DNA of 6,768 bases. Source: an uncultured Fretibacterium sp. (GTDB lineage: Bacteria > Synergistota > Synergistia > Synergistales > Aminobacteriaceae). A program made the position numbers and the translations under genes. The notes under the pieces were generated by a model, which did no database searches, was not told where the DNA came from, and saw only the letters and a list, made by a program, of their open reading frames with translations. Below, one piece after another: positions 1 to 6,546 of this stretch; the first letter of the stretch is position 1; the number at the start of each line of letters is the position of its first letter. The DNA is taken from the NCBI GenBank assembly GCA_937892105.1, contig CALAUZ010000231.1, positions 1 to 6,768 of the forward strand. Reading direction: 5' to 3'.

Positions 1-441
1 TTCTTGATGGCGTTCTCAATGTTCATACTAGTAGCTTTTGGGACATGGCAGATATTCTCTCGCTGGGTACTGAAAGACCCGTCAACCTTCACTGATGAAT
101 TACTGCGTTACGTCCTCATAATCTCGGGCATGATCGGCTCTGCGTATTGCTTTTACCGTGATGAGCACTTGGCCTTAACCCTTCTCACTGACCGTGCAAA
201 AGGTACGTTCAAGCTCATCCTGAATGTATTTATCGAGGCCTGCATCTTGTTCTTCGTGGTGTATGTGTTCATCTATGGAGGCTGCAAACTCTCGGCGACA
301 GCTACAAACGTATCATCAGTAATGCGCATTCCCATGAAGACTCTGTATCTCATTGAGCCATTCTGCGGAGTGCTGATAGTGATAGCTCGTGTCCTGAAGT
401 ATATGCAGGCGTTCTCAAGCAAGAAGGGAGCTGAAGAGTAA
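1..441 (+). CDS. TRAP transporter small permease subunit (DctQ type), 5'-truncated
   Basis: This is the small membrane subunit of a tripartite ATP-independent periplasmic (TRAP) transporter, which pairs with the large DctM-type permease for ion-driven uptake of organic acids or related solutes delivered by a periplasmic binding protein. The reading frame is open from base 1 to the TAA at 439-441. The first helix is already under way at the edge (FLMAFSMFILVAFGTWQIF), so roughly 15-20 N-terminal residues probably lie upstream; the TTG at 4 and ATG at 7 are unlikely to be the true start. Four hydrophobic segments are visible. Family-like features are TDELLRY before helix 2, the SAYCFYRDEHLAL stretch after it, and IPMKTLYLIEPFCGVL in helix 4. 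The downstream DctM partner supports the call strongly. Substrate cannot be told from this subunit. Confidence 0.88.
   Translation, partial: FLMAFSMFILVAFGTWQIFSRWVLKDPSTFTDELLRYVLIISGMIGSAYCFYRDEHLALTLLTDRAKGTFKLILNVFIEACILFFVVYVFIYGGCKLSATATNVSSVMRIPMKTLYLIEPFCGVLIVIARVLKYMQAFSSKKGAEE
424..430 (+). promoter_or_regulatory. Ribosome binding site for the large TRAP permease
   Basis: AAGGGAG lies inside the 3' end of the small-permease gene, 10 nt before the ATG at 441. It supports that ATG as the start and allows re-initiation at the overlapping TAATG junction. Confidence 0.6.
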
Positions 442-1763
442 TGGTTACAGCAGTAGTAGTGTTATTCGTGTCATTCTTCGTGATGCTGTTTGCAGGAGTG
501 CCAATCTCAGCAGGAATAGGCATTGCGTCAGTAATAGCAGCATGTGCGAGCGGAGTAACTACCCTTGAGGGCTTCGCGTTCACTGCAGCACAGAAATGCT
601 TCTCGGGATTAGACTCTTTCTCCCTGTTAGCCCTTCCCTTCTTCTCGCTCGGCGGCAACATCATGAACAAGGGAGGCATTGCCCGGAGGCTCGTACGTTT
701 AGCGCGCTTACTCGTTGGAGGGATTCCCGGCTACTTGGCCGCAACGAACGTCCTCGCGAATATGTTCTTCGGAGCTGTCTCCGGCTCATCAGTAGCGGCA
801 ACTTCAGCAATGGGGTCAATACTCTCACCATTGGAGAAAGATGAAGGCTATGATCCAGACTATTCTGCTGCGGTGAATATCTGCTCAGCTCCAACGGGAA
901 TACTTATCCCTCCATCTGGGCCATTGATCCTGTACTCTATAACTGCAGGAGGAGTCAGTGTTGCGGCGTTATTTATGGGAGGATATTTTGTCGGTGCACT
1001 GTTAGGAGTGTGCGTAGCTGTGATGGCGATATACCTTGCTGTACGTCTGGGCTATAAGAAGTCTGAAGTTCAGGAGGAAGACTCGGCGCTCAGAATATGG
1101 ATTGACGCAATACCTTCGCTCTTGGCCGTAATTATCGTAATGGGCGGTATCTTGTGGGGTATCTTCACTGCAACTGAGGCAGGAGTTGTTATGTGCCTGT
1201 ACTGCGGACTCTTGGCTGCTGTCTATAGAGAGATGGACTTAAAGACTCTCTATAACCTTCTTGCTGACACGATGAAGAGTTCTGCAACAATACTTTTCCT
1301 GATAGCTGCGTCGTCAATAATGGCGTATGTCATGGCTCGCACCGGCATTCCGAACGTAATATCCCGCATGATTATGGGCGTGTCGAACAACAAGTACGTG
1401 ATACTTCTCATCATGAACGTGTTCCTGCTTGTTATGGGAATGTTCCTAGACTTAACGCCTGCGGTGCTGATCTTTGTGCCGATATTCCTGCCTATTGCCC
1501 GCAGAATAGGAATGAGTGATGTACATTTCGGCCTGATGCTGATTCTGAACTTGGGGATAGGGTCAGTTACGCCTCCTGTAGGATCATGCTTATTCGTGGG
1601 GTGTGGAGTAGCGAACGTCAAGATCGAGGGAGTTACGCGCTACATAGTGCCGATATTCATCACGATGGTGATTGCATTGTTCCTCGTAACGTACATTCCG
1701 CAAATATCGTTGAGCCTGCCGTACTGGACGGGACTCATCAAGTCTATGGGCTGGCTGAGATAA
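441..1763 (+). CDS. TRAP transporter large permease subunit (DctM type)
   Basis: This is the 440-residue large membrane subunit of the TRAP transporter, the part that forms the transport path in the inner membrane. Its length is normal for the family (about 425-440) and it is hydrophobic throughout. Recognisable conserved stretches are LALPFFSLGGNIMNKGGIA (about 63-81), the Gly/Ser/Ala-rich GSSVAATSAMGSILSP (115-130) followed by GYDPDYSAAV, IPPSGPLILY (156-165), IFTATEAGVV (241-250), and the long MFLDLTPAVLIFVPIFLPIA to GSVTPPVGSCLFVG region (about 334-387). The start ATG overlaps the stop of the small subunit (TAATG), and a Shine-Dalgarno sequence precedes it. The gene ends with tandem stops (TAATAA) just before a hairpin terminator, so it is the last gene of its operon. 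The binding protein is not in the window, so the substrate is unknown (dicarboxylates, sialic acid, amino acids and others are all transported by the family). Confidence 0.95.
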   Translation: MVTAVVVLFVSFFVMLFAGVPISAGIGIASVIAACASGVTTLEGFAFTAAQKCFSGLDSFSLLALPFFSLGGNIMNKGGIARRLVRLARLLVGGIPGYLAATNVLANMFFGAVSGSSVAATSAMGSILSPLEKDEGYDPDYSAAVNICSAPTGILIPPSGPLILYSITAGGVSVAALFMGGYFVGALLGVCVAVMAIYLAVRLGYKKSEVQEEDSALRIWIDAIPSLLAVIIVMGGILWGIFTATEAGVVMCLYCGLLAAVYREMDLKTLYNLLADTMKSSATILFLIAASSIMAYVMARTGIPNVISRMIMGVSNNKYVILLIMNVFLLVMGMFLDLTPAVLIFVPIFLPIARRIGMSDVHFGLMLILNLGIGSVTPPVGSCLFVGCGVANVKIEGVTRYIVPIFITMVIALFLVTYIPQISLSLPYWTGLIKSMGWLR

Positions 1764-1770
1764 TAACGTA

Positions 1771-1802
1771 AGAGCGATTCGCTTTCGGGCGGGTCGCTTT
1801 TT
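1771..1802 (+). terminator. Rho-independent terminator of the TRAP operon
   Basis: A 10-bp stem pairs 1773-1782 (AGCGATTCGC) with 1789-1798 (GCGGGTCGCT), with two G-T wobbles; weaker pairing can extend it to 1771-1800. The TTTCGG loop contains a UUCG-like core. A run of five T (1798-1802) follows directly. It starts 8 nt after the stop codon of the large permease. Confidence 0.88.
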
Positions 1803-1809
1803 GATTCTG

Positions 1810-1843
1810 AAAAATACAGCCCACCCGGATTCCGAATGAGCTG
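1810..1843 (-). terminator. Rho-independent terminator of the large surface-protein gene
   Basis: Read on the minus strand, CAGCTCATTCG (1843-1833) pairs over 11 bp, including G-T wobbles, with CGGGTGGGCTG (1827-1817) around a 5-nt loop. It is followed by TA and then five T (1814-1810). It lies 30 nt beyond the TAG stop at 1874-1876. It sits back to back with the plus-strand terminator, so the two convergent units are separated by two distinct hairpins. Confidence 0.75.
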
Positions 1844-1873
1844 CAAACTGTGAACTATCAATCTGTTATGTGG

Positions 1874-4800
1874 CTATTTTATCCTGCGCCTGAAGATCAA
1901 CGCCGACAGCATAACTCCTAAACCCAACGCAGAAAATCCCGAATCACAGCCTCCTCCAGATGAGCCTGCAACTTGAGTTTCAGTGCTTGACGAATCAGAG
2001 TCCGCATTTAAGATTAACCCCTCTTTGTCCTCCCAATTTTCTCCGTCCTCAGAGATCTGAACTTTAAAGGAGTAGTTGCTCTTGAGAGTCTCGCCCGCTA
2101 TGGTGCTTATCACGATATTAACTGTGTCTGTCTTGACCGTATTAACGTCTTCAGGATCCCAAGTTATCGTGAACTCTTCTTTCGTTGCAGAAGCCTGAAA
2201 ATCCTTCACGTATTCAGAGTCATCCGACTCGGGGTAAGAAATCATGTCGAATATTCCATCGATCCTCCAGAAAACCGGCACATCATTTGACAGCGTCCAT
2301 GTCTTAGTGATTACACTCTGGACGTATTTGTCTGCACTTTCTTCTTCTTCGTAGGCATCAGCACTCAAGACCTCAAGATCATGGCTCTCTAGAAACTCTA
2401 TAAGGTCTTCGTCGCCGTATACCGCCTTAAACAAATCATTAAGCCATGGGAGCGTATAAGTGCAAAATGTATTATCTTTACCGACTTCACGCATTTTGTC
2501 CGCAATATCAGCCTCAATAGTTACGTCAAACTTGTACGTCTCGTTCGGGAAAAGCGTGAAATTCTTCGTAAACGTTGAGGTGCCTATAGTTTGATCCCGG
2601 CTCCATTCTTCTGCATCAAGGCAAAACGCTATGATTTTAGTATTCGGAAGAGTGTAAGACATTTCGTTGGTTACGACTATCTCCATACTGACCGGGCCTT
2701 CTGTGCCTGCGATATATTCATCGTAGAAAGCATCCCAGCTCTCTTTGCCATTGAAAGTTATTGTCGGGAAAATAATTTTCTCTTCGCTGGCTGCAGAAAA
2801 TGCGCTCGTGATACTGCTGGCCTTTGCTGATTCGGCATTCTCGACGGAAAACTCAAAGTAGCCTTCGTTATTGCCGCCCGGGTCTTCTGCACTACGCGTC
2901 TTGTGAACCTCATCGCCTGAATACTCAATGACTGCGTAAAGCTGATAATGTCCGTCCCTCGTCATGTTAGGCGTAAATTCGACTCGCGCCCATGCTTTAT
3001 TATTGCCGTCATCCTTCCAGCCAGTCATGCTTATTGACTGCGACTCGCCTATAAGAGTTTTAGTGCTGCTCTCTTCTCTGTCATTAGCCCAGTATAATTT
3101 GACTCTCACGCCAGAGACATTTTTGAAGCTCGCGTTATAAACCGGTATCTCGACCCTATATTTTGCTCCGGCTAATAAACGGTTCGAAGTGTACTTGTTA
3201 TAATCAATTGCGTAGAATCTCACTCCGCGCATTCCCATAGCTTCCCTGCGGTTCGTGTTGACCTGGAAAGTCGGCATCGTCGGCCTGCTGTCGGAAAGCG
3301 TGAACTTGTAGGGCAGAACAAACGACGGATCAGGATATTTGCTGTAAAGACTCTGAGAGCTGAATAAATCTTTATTATTATTGAACTTGTTCACAGCAAA
3401 TCCGCAAGTAATCGCGCCATTCTCAGCCACATAAGCACGATAATTATACGTATAGCCGTTATTCAGCGGTGCTCCGTCAATGTTAGGCAGATTAAACGTA
3501 ATTTTTTCGCCGCTGCTCTCAGTCCTAGTATATGTCGGTGAGGTCTCTGACGCTGGAACATTAGCTAAATCTGTGCCGAATATGCCGTCAATAAGTGAAA
3601 GAGTATTAGAAATATAACCCTTCGTAACTTTCTTAGAGTTTGTCTCCTCGTGCGTCTTGACCTGATCAAATGCCATTGTCTGAGTAGTCGTAGTTGTGCC
3701 TATCTCTAATGTACTCAGCCCGCTTAACACTTTTTGCCTGTCTGCATAGCCCTCGATGTTCTCAACGCTTGACGGATAAGAAAACAAATTCCCGTTCTCA
3801 TGCGTAGGCTGGTAGCAGTCATCATTCTGTGCCGTAGATTCTCTGACTTCATCATAGAGCGTGAAGGTCAGGTAATCCTGTTTTTTCACAAATTTATCTA
3901 TGGAAGTGTAATCAATTCCCCACTCTGGAGCAGGCACAGTAATTATCGGGTAACGCCAAATATTTTGAGGCGAGGTTACGTACTGAATAGAGTCAAGTCG
4001 TTCGGTTGTAACGTTTGATAATGTCTTGGTCGTATTAACTGCTTCATCAAAACCCTGCTTGATATACTCGACTTTATCAATGCAATTATCAATAAATTTC
4101 GTTAACTTGCTTACCACTCCGTCAACTGTCTTCATTTTAGTGTCGACGCCAGGAATAAACCCCGTAACAGTCTTCACAAGTCCGTAAATATTCTTGGCCG
4201 TCTTATAGCCTCCGATAATGTTCTGAGTCGCATCGGAGTCAATGGCAAAAATTGTCTCGACCGTGTTATGAATGTCAAATTTCGTGTTCGATTTCTCAGA
4301 AGTTACTGAACTCTTCTGGTAACTCGTCGAAGCTCCCTTCACATATGAGAAATTCGTGGGAGTTGTCGTAAGCTTCGTTCCGTCCGCCGTAATATTATCA
4401 ACATGATACGGAGGAGCTTGGAGGACGACCATATAACTTCTGTCTCCTTCTCTGATAATATGAGTTGGCTTTGCGAGAGTCATTCCTTCACCTGCGAAAT
4501 CAGCAGCAATTATTGCAGAAGTTCCTCCAGCTGTTATAGTGCCTGCAGCTTTCAAGTCTTTGCCGTCGCTCTTGAAGATTGTCATCCTGCCGCCGTAATA
4601 ATGCACCGCAGCATCATCATGAGTTCCGCCGTATAGTGGGCCTTCTGTTATGGAAGTTTCTCGGTCAACAAACGGGAATAACTCGTAATCCCGGCCGACA
4701 GGTGCAAGTTTATATTCCTGAAGCTTGAAAGGATTACCCCTGTTATTAACTGCATACCCTACTGTCTCTCGTGCGCCATCATGGAATATTCTTGCTATTA

Positions 4801-6457
4801 CATTATCGCCAGTCCATATATAATTGCTTTCAGGTTTGAGAGTACCGTCTGAGGCAATTTTTATTAATCCCAGATAAGGCTTTACGGTGTAAGAACAATT
4901 TTGACAATTCCGGGGCGCAACATTCGCTGAATAGCCATAACTGTCGTATACTCTGGCCATCTGATACAAATTAGAAATATATCCGGAAAAAATTATTTCG
5001 TCAGTTCCGTCGCCGTTAATGTCAAGAGTTACGGCCTTGATACCGCCCCACGGCATTGTAAGCTTCTTCTCAAAACCTACGTTAAGTTTAGTAACATAAA
5101 TACTCATTTTGATATCGTTCTCTGAGTAAGCACAGCCGTAAGGATTGCCTGTCTCTGCTTTCTTTACGCTGAAATTTCCGGATGTATTATTCCATTTATA
5201 AAGATATGTGCAGAGTTTCCCAACAGTTCCGCCGTAATATTCTCCGCTGCGGCTTCCTGAAGCTATATCGCTCTGAAAAATTACAGCAAGTTCTGTTTTT
5301 CCGTCTCCGTCAAAATCTCCGGCGAGAATTTCAGCACCAGGTATACGGTTCCAGCCGTTATAGCTCCATTTTGAAAAATAGTCAGGGTTGCTGTAATTGT
5401 AAATGCTGCCTGCATCAATCATTGTTTTGATCGTAAATTTTTCATTCTCATATCTTATCTGATAGACAATGAGTTTTATTCCCTTCTTGTCGGCCGTAAG
5501 CATGGCAACTTCATTTGCATAGCCGTCGTGATTGAAATCGCCGGCTGCAACTTTCAGCAGTATATACGGTGAAGCATTAGTTTTGCTGAGATTGTTTTTT
5601 GCGGGCCATTCGCTGTCAGAAGCATTCACGATCCCATTCAACGGGGCAGCCTCAAAGCCGCTTTTTATCTGAGTGAGATTATCAAGCTTCTTGTACTGAA
5701 CATTTCCGGAAGCATCAGCGAACAATGCCCAGAAATCTAGCTTTGCACTGACATTTGTTGTGTTGTAGTCTCTGGTATTTTCAATATTGTCATTTGTTGT
5801 AGCCATCGCTGCCGTAACAACAAGCTCTCCGTCAAAGCCGTCCACAAAAATTCCTGTCTTTATGTCTTTGAGGTAACCTGAGTTTTTGTTGTTTTCGATG
5901 TATGTTTCATAGGGATAACGCCACGCACCGAACCTTGACTGTGAAACGTTTCCGTTCTCGTCTGCGGTTAGGGATGTAAAGTAAATATCATAGAAAAAAT
6001 TTGAATAACTGTCGACTAGAAAAGGAACGCTCAATCCGTCATCAAATTCGTATTTGCCTAAAAGAGAAATAGACTTTGAGCCAGCTATTACGACCTTATT
6101 TCCGTTGAAGTTCGTTTTCGCCATAGCTGAGAGAAGGCCGTTATCTCTCGTTTTTCCTACTCCTGATAAGTAGTTTTCTATTTTGCCAAGTGATAAATTC
6201 TGCCCTGAACCGCTGCTTATGTTGTGCTGTAAGTCAAGCTGCCCGTCATCATGGAGACGAAGTATAGAGGCTTTCGGAAGCTCAAGGTTTGAATCTTCCT
6301 TCGTTACGATACCGCCTGCCCGTGCCTCCTGTAAAATGTCTGGAATTGTGCTGATGTTCTTGTTGTGAACCATTACAGCAAAAGCCTGACCGCTCACTAG
6401 CATGACCGCAAGCAATGAGCCTAATAGAACTTTGTACTTCTTCATATTTGGAATCAA
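1874..6457 (-). CDS. Large secreted surface protein with FG-GAP/VCBS-like propeller and Synerg-CTERM tail
   Basis: This 1527-residue protein appears built for export and surface display; its function is unknown. Order of parts: an N-terminal signal peptide (residues 1-27, probably cut after QAFA); a leader to about 195; FG-GAP/VCBS-type propeller repeats (about 198-670) with acidic loops DFNHDG (307-312), DFDGDG (381-386) and DINGDG (479-484); an unassigned middle (about 680-1060) with Ser/Thr-rich strands either side of a helical stretch; a CARDB-like Ig fold (about 1098-1206); two further beta-sandwich candidates (about 1255-1335 and 1425-1475); an acidic Asp/Ser/Thr linker; and GGGCDSGF, a hydrophobic helix and RRRIK (1501-1527). 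Start: the TTG at 6457 has an AGGA spaced about 6 nt upstream, whereas the ATG at 6445 (giving MKKYK) looks more like a classical signal peptide but lies 13 nt from the nearest AAGGA. Either start leaves the signal peptide intact. Sampled 60-nt lines look more AT-rich (38% GC at 6001-6060) than the TRAP genes (55% at 601-660). It is transcribed alone from the divergent intergenic region. An adhesin, a solute or glycan binder, or a pore-forming-type protein are all possible. Confidence 0.9.
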   Translation of the reverse strand: MIPNMKKYKVLLGSLLAVMLVSGQAFAVMVHNKNISTIPDILQEARAGGIVTKEDSNLELPKASILRLHDDGQLDLQHNISSGSGQNLSLGKIENYLSGVGKTRDNGLLSAMAKTNFNGNKVVIAGSKSISLLGKYEFDDGLSVPFLVDSYSNFFYDIYFTSLTADENGNVSQSRFGAWRYPYETYIENNKNSGYLKDIKTGIFVDGFDGELVVTAAMATTNDNIENTRDYNTTNVSAKLDFWALFADASGNVQYKKLDNLTQIKSGFEAAPLNGIVNASDSEWPAKNNLSKTNASPYILLKVAAGDFNHDGYANEVAMLTADKKGIKLIVYQIRYENEKFTIKTMIDAGSIYNYSNPDYFSKWSYNGWNRIPGAEILAGDFDGDGKTELAVIFQSDIASGSRSGEYYGGTVGKLCTYLYKWNNTSGNFSVKKAETGNPYGCAYSENDIKMSIYVTKLNVGFEKKLTMPWGGIKAVTLDINGDGTDEIIFSGYISNLYQMARVYDSYGYSANVAPRNCQNCSYTVKPYLGLIKIASDGTLKPESNYIWTGDNVIARIFHDGARETVGYAVNNRGNPFKLQEYKLAPVGRDYELFPFVDRETSITEGPLYGGTHDDAAVHYYGGRMTIFKSDGKDLKAAGTITAGGTSAIIAADFAGEGMTLAKPTHIIREGDRSYMVVLQAPPYHVDNITADGTKLTTTPTNFSYVKGASTSYQKSSVTSEKSNTKFDIHNTVETIFAIDSDATQNIIGGYKTAKNIYGLVKTVTGFIPGVDTKMKTVDGVVSKLTKFIDNCIDKVEYIKQGFDEAVNTTKTLSNVTTERLDSIQYVTSPQNIWRYPIITVPAPEWGIDYTSIDKFVKKQDYLTFTLYDEVRESTAQNDDCYQPTHENGNLFSYPSSVENIEGYADRQKVLSGLSTLEIGTTTTTQTMAFDQVKTHEETNSKKVTKGYISNTLSLIDGIFGTDLANVPASETSPTYTRTESSGEKITFNLPNIDGAPLNNGYTYNYRAYVAENGAITCGFAVNKFNNNKDLFSSQSLYSKYPDPSFVLPYKFTLSDSRPTMPTFQVNTNRREAMGMRGVRFYAIDYNKYTSNRLLAGAKYRVEIPVYNASFKNVSGVRVKLYWANDREESSTKTLIGESQSISMTGWKDDGNNKAWARVEFTPNMTRDGHYQLYAVIEYSGDEVHKTRSAEDPGGNNEGYFEFSVENAESAKASSITSAFSAASEEKIIFPTITFNGKESWDAFYDEYIAGTEGPVSMEIVVTNEMSYTLPNTKIIAFCLDAEEWSRDQTIGTSTFTKNFTLFPNETYKFDVTIEADIADKMREVGKDNTFCTYTLPWLNDLFKAVYGDEDLIEFLESHDLEVLSADAYEEEESADKYVQSVITKTWTLSNDVPVFWRIDGIFDMISYPESDDSEYVKDFQASATKEEFTITWDPEDVNTVKTDTVNIVISTIAGETLKSNYSFKVQISEDGENWEDKEGLILNADSDSSSTETQVAGSSGGGCDSGFSALGLGVMLSALIFRRRIK
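1877..1957 (-). other. Synergist-CTERM (Synerg-CTERM) sorting signal
   Basis: Residues 1501-1527 hold a triple Gly followed by Cys1504 (codon 1946-1948), then a hydrophobic span of about 15 residues (FSALGLGVMLSALIF) and a basic end (RRRIK). An Asp/Ser/Thr-rich linker precedes it. This tripartite plan is that of C-terminal sorting signals, and the Gly-Gly-Gly-Cys form is characteristic of the Synergistetes-specific type. By analogy with GlyGly-CTERM and MYXO-CTERM systems, a membrane protease probably cleaves near the Gly/Cys and the protein is anchored or transferred there. That mechanism is inference. Confidence 0.82.
2033..3166 (-). other. Ig-like beta-sandwich modules (CARDB-like and others) of the surface protein
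   Basis: Residues 1098-1206 look like a CARDB-type Ig fold: a strand VEIPVYNASFKNVSGVRVKLYW, a middle section with IGESQSISMTGW, and later ARVEFTP and YQLYAVIEYS strands. Residues 1255-1335 repeat the style (MEIVVTNEMSYTLPNTKIIAF, then FPNETYKFDVTIEADI). Residues 1425-1475 form a shorter beta-rich unit (EEFTITWDP, DTVNIVIST, SFKVQISEDGENW). Such modules usually act as stalks or spacers that hold an N-terminal functional head away from the cell surface. Boundaries are approximate, and the third unit is the weakest call. Confidence 0.5.
3278..4420 (-). other. Unassigned middle region of the surface protein
   Basis: Residues about 680-1060 follow the last propeller repeat at VVLQAPPYHVDN. A Ser/Thr-rich, strand-like stretch (about 702-735) comes first, then a probably helical part (about 740-825, with TAKNIYGLVKTVTGFIPG and VVSKLTKFIDNCIDKVEYI). 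An aromatic and proline-rich linker (IWRYPIITVPAPEW) follows, then a second Ser/Thr-rich stretch (about 917-950, starting with a run of five Thr), and finally YTYNYRAYVAENGAITCGFAV. I do not recognise a named domain. The paired Ser/Thr strands around a globular or helical part recall beta-pore-forming proteins, but this is only a shape resemblance. Confidence 0.4.
4448..5866 (-). other. FG-GAP/VCBS-type beta-propeller of the surface protein
   Basis: Three repeats have the classical calcium-loop form followed by a hydrophobic strand: AAGDFNHDGYANEVAML (304-320), LAGDFDGDGKTELAVIF (378-394) and TLDINGDGTDEIIFSG (477-492). Four more degenerate positions fit the pattern: VDGFDGELVVTAA (205-217), ARIFHDGARETVGYAV (555-570), GGTHDDAAVHYYGG (610-623) and IAADFAGEGMTLAKPTHI (650-667). 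That gives about seven repeats at spacings of about 45-100 residues, consistent with a seven-bladed integrin-alpha-like propeller. Such domains bind proteins or glycans on the cell surface. The blade count is inferred by eye. Confidence 0.7.
6377..6457 (-). other. Sec signal peptide of the surface protein
   Basis: Residues 1-27 comprise a basic start (KKYK), the hydrophobic core VLLGSLLAVMLVSG and an AFA box with predicted cleavage before VMVHN. There is no lipobox Cys, so this is a type I signal peptide rather than a lipoprotein signal. Confidence 0.88.
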
Positions 6458-6458
6458 A

Positions 6459-6467
6459 TCCTTTCCT
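6459..6467 (-). promoter_or_regulatory. Ribosome binding site of the surface-protein gene (decides TTG or ATG start)
   Basis: On the minus strand this reads AGGAAAGGA, two overlapping Shine-Dalgarno cores. The upstream AGGA is about 6 nt from the TTG at 6457. The downstream AAGGA is 13 nt from the ATG at 6445, longer than usual. Spacing favours TTG; signal-peptide appearance favours ATG. Confidence 0.55.
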
Positions 6468-6483
6468 AAAAATTTTGGAGCAT

Positions 6484-6491
6484 ATTATAAT
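6484..6491. promoter_or_regulatory. Overlapping divergent -10 boxes (palindromic ATTATAAT)
   Basis: ATTATAAT is its own reverse complement, so it contains a perfect TATAAT on each strand: plus at 6486-6491 and minus at 6489-6484. Minus-strand transcription from it would start near 6477, leaving a leader of about 20 nt to the TTG start and covering the Shine-Dalgarno sequence. Plus-strand transcription would start near 6498, leaving about 50 nt before the ATG at 6547. Neither direction has a good -35: the minus one falls in the T-run and the plus one is about TTCCTA. The region is very AT-rich, so chance matches are possible. Confidence 0.5.
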
Positions 6492-6498
6492 TAATTTA

Positions 6499-6513
6499 CC
6501 CCCAAAAAAAAAA
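6499..6513. repeat. C5A10 homopolymer tract in the divergent promoter region
   Basis: Five C (6499-6503) are followed directly by ten A (6504-6513). The tract lies where the -35 element of the minus-strand promoter would fall, and in the presumed leader of the plus-strand gene. Runs of this length can slip during replication. They can also act as a bent or UP-like A-tract. Confidence 0.7.
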
Positions 6514-6531
6514 GCTAATTCTAATTAATAT

Positions 6532-6536
6532 GGAGG
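6532..6536 (+). promoter_or_regulatory. Ribosome binding site of the glycosidase-like gene
   Basis: GGAGG lies 10 nt before the ATG at 6547. No other start codon lies in frame between it and that ATG. Confidence 0.75.
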
Positions 6537-6546
6537 AAAAAATTTT

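Noticed and set aside
350..679. 109-codon open frame on the minus strand
   Set aside because: It lies antisense across the junction of two well-supported TRAP genes, has no plausible start signal and encodes a low-complexity product without recognisable features.
1250..1621. 123-codon open frame on the minus strand within the DctM gene
   Set aside because: It is fully antisense to conserved DctM motifs; its product has no domain character and it is a shadow of the real frame.
1946..1948. Cys1504 as a classical lipoprotein lipobox
   Set aside because: It is at the C-terminus, and the N-terminal signal peptide has no lipobox Cys. The context is a C-terminal sorting signal, and LPXTG is absent as well.
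5300..5539. D-x-D-x-D-G loops read as dockerin or EF-hand calcium sites
   Set aside because: The loops are preceded by (A/L)AGDF and followed by a hydrophobic strand, recur at about 75-100 residues and lack the paired loop-helix of dockerins; FG-GAP/VCBS repeats fit better.
6458..6546. Riboswitch or small RNA in the divergent intergenic region
   Set aside because: Only 89 bp of very AT-rich sequence with no stable conserved-looking structure; promoter elements and ribosome binding sites account for it.
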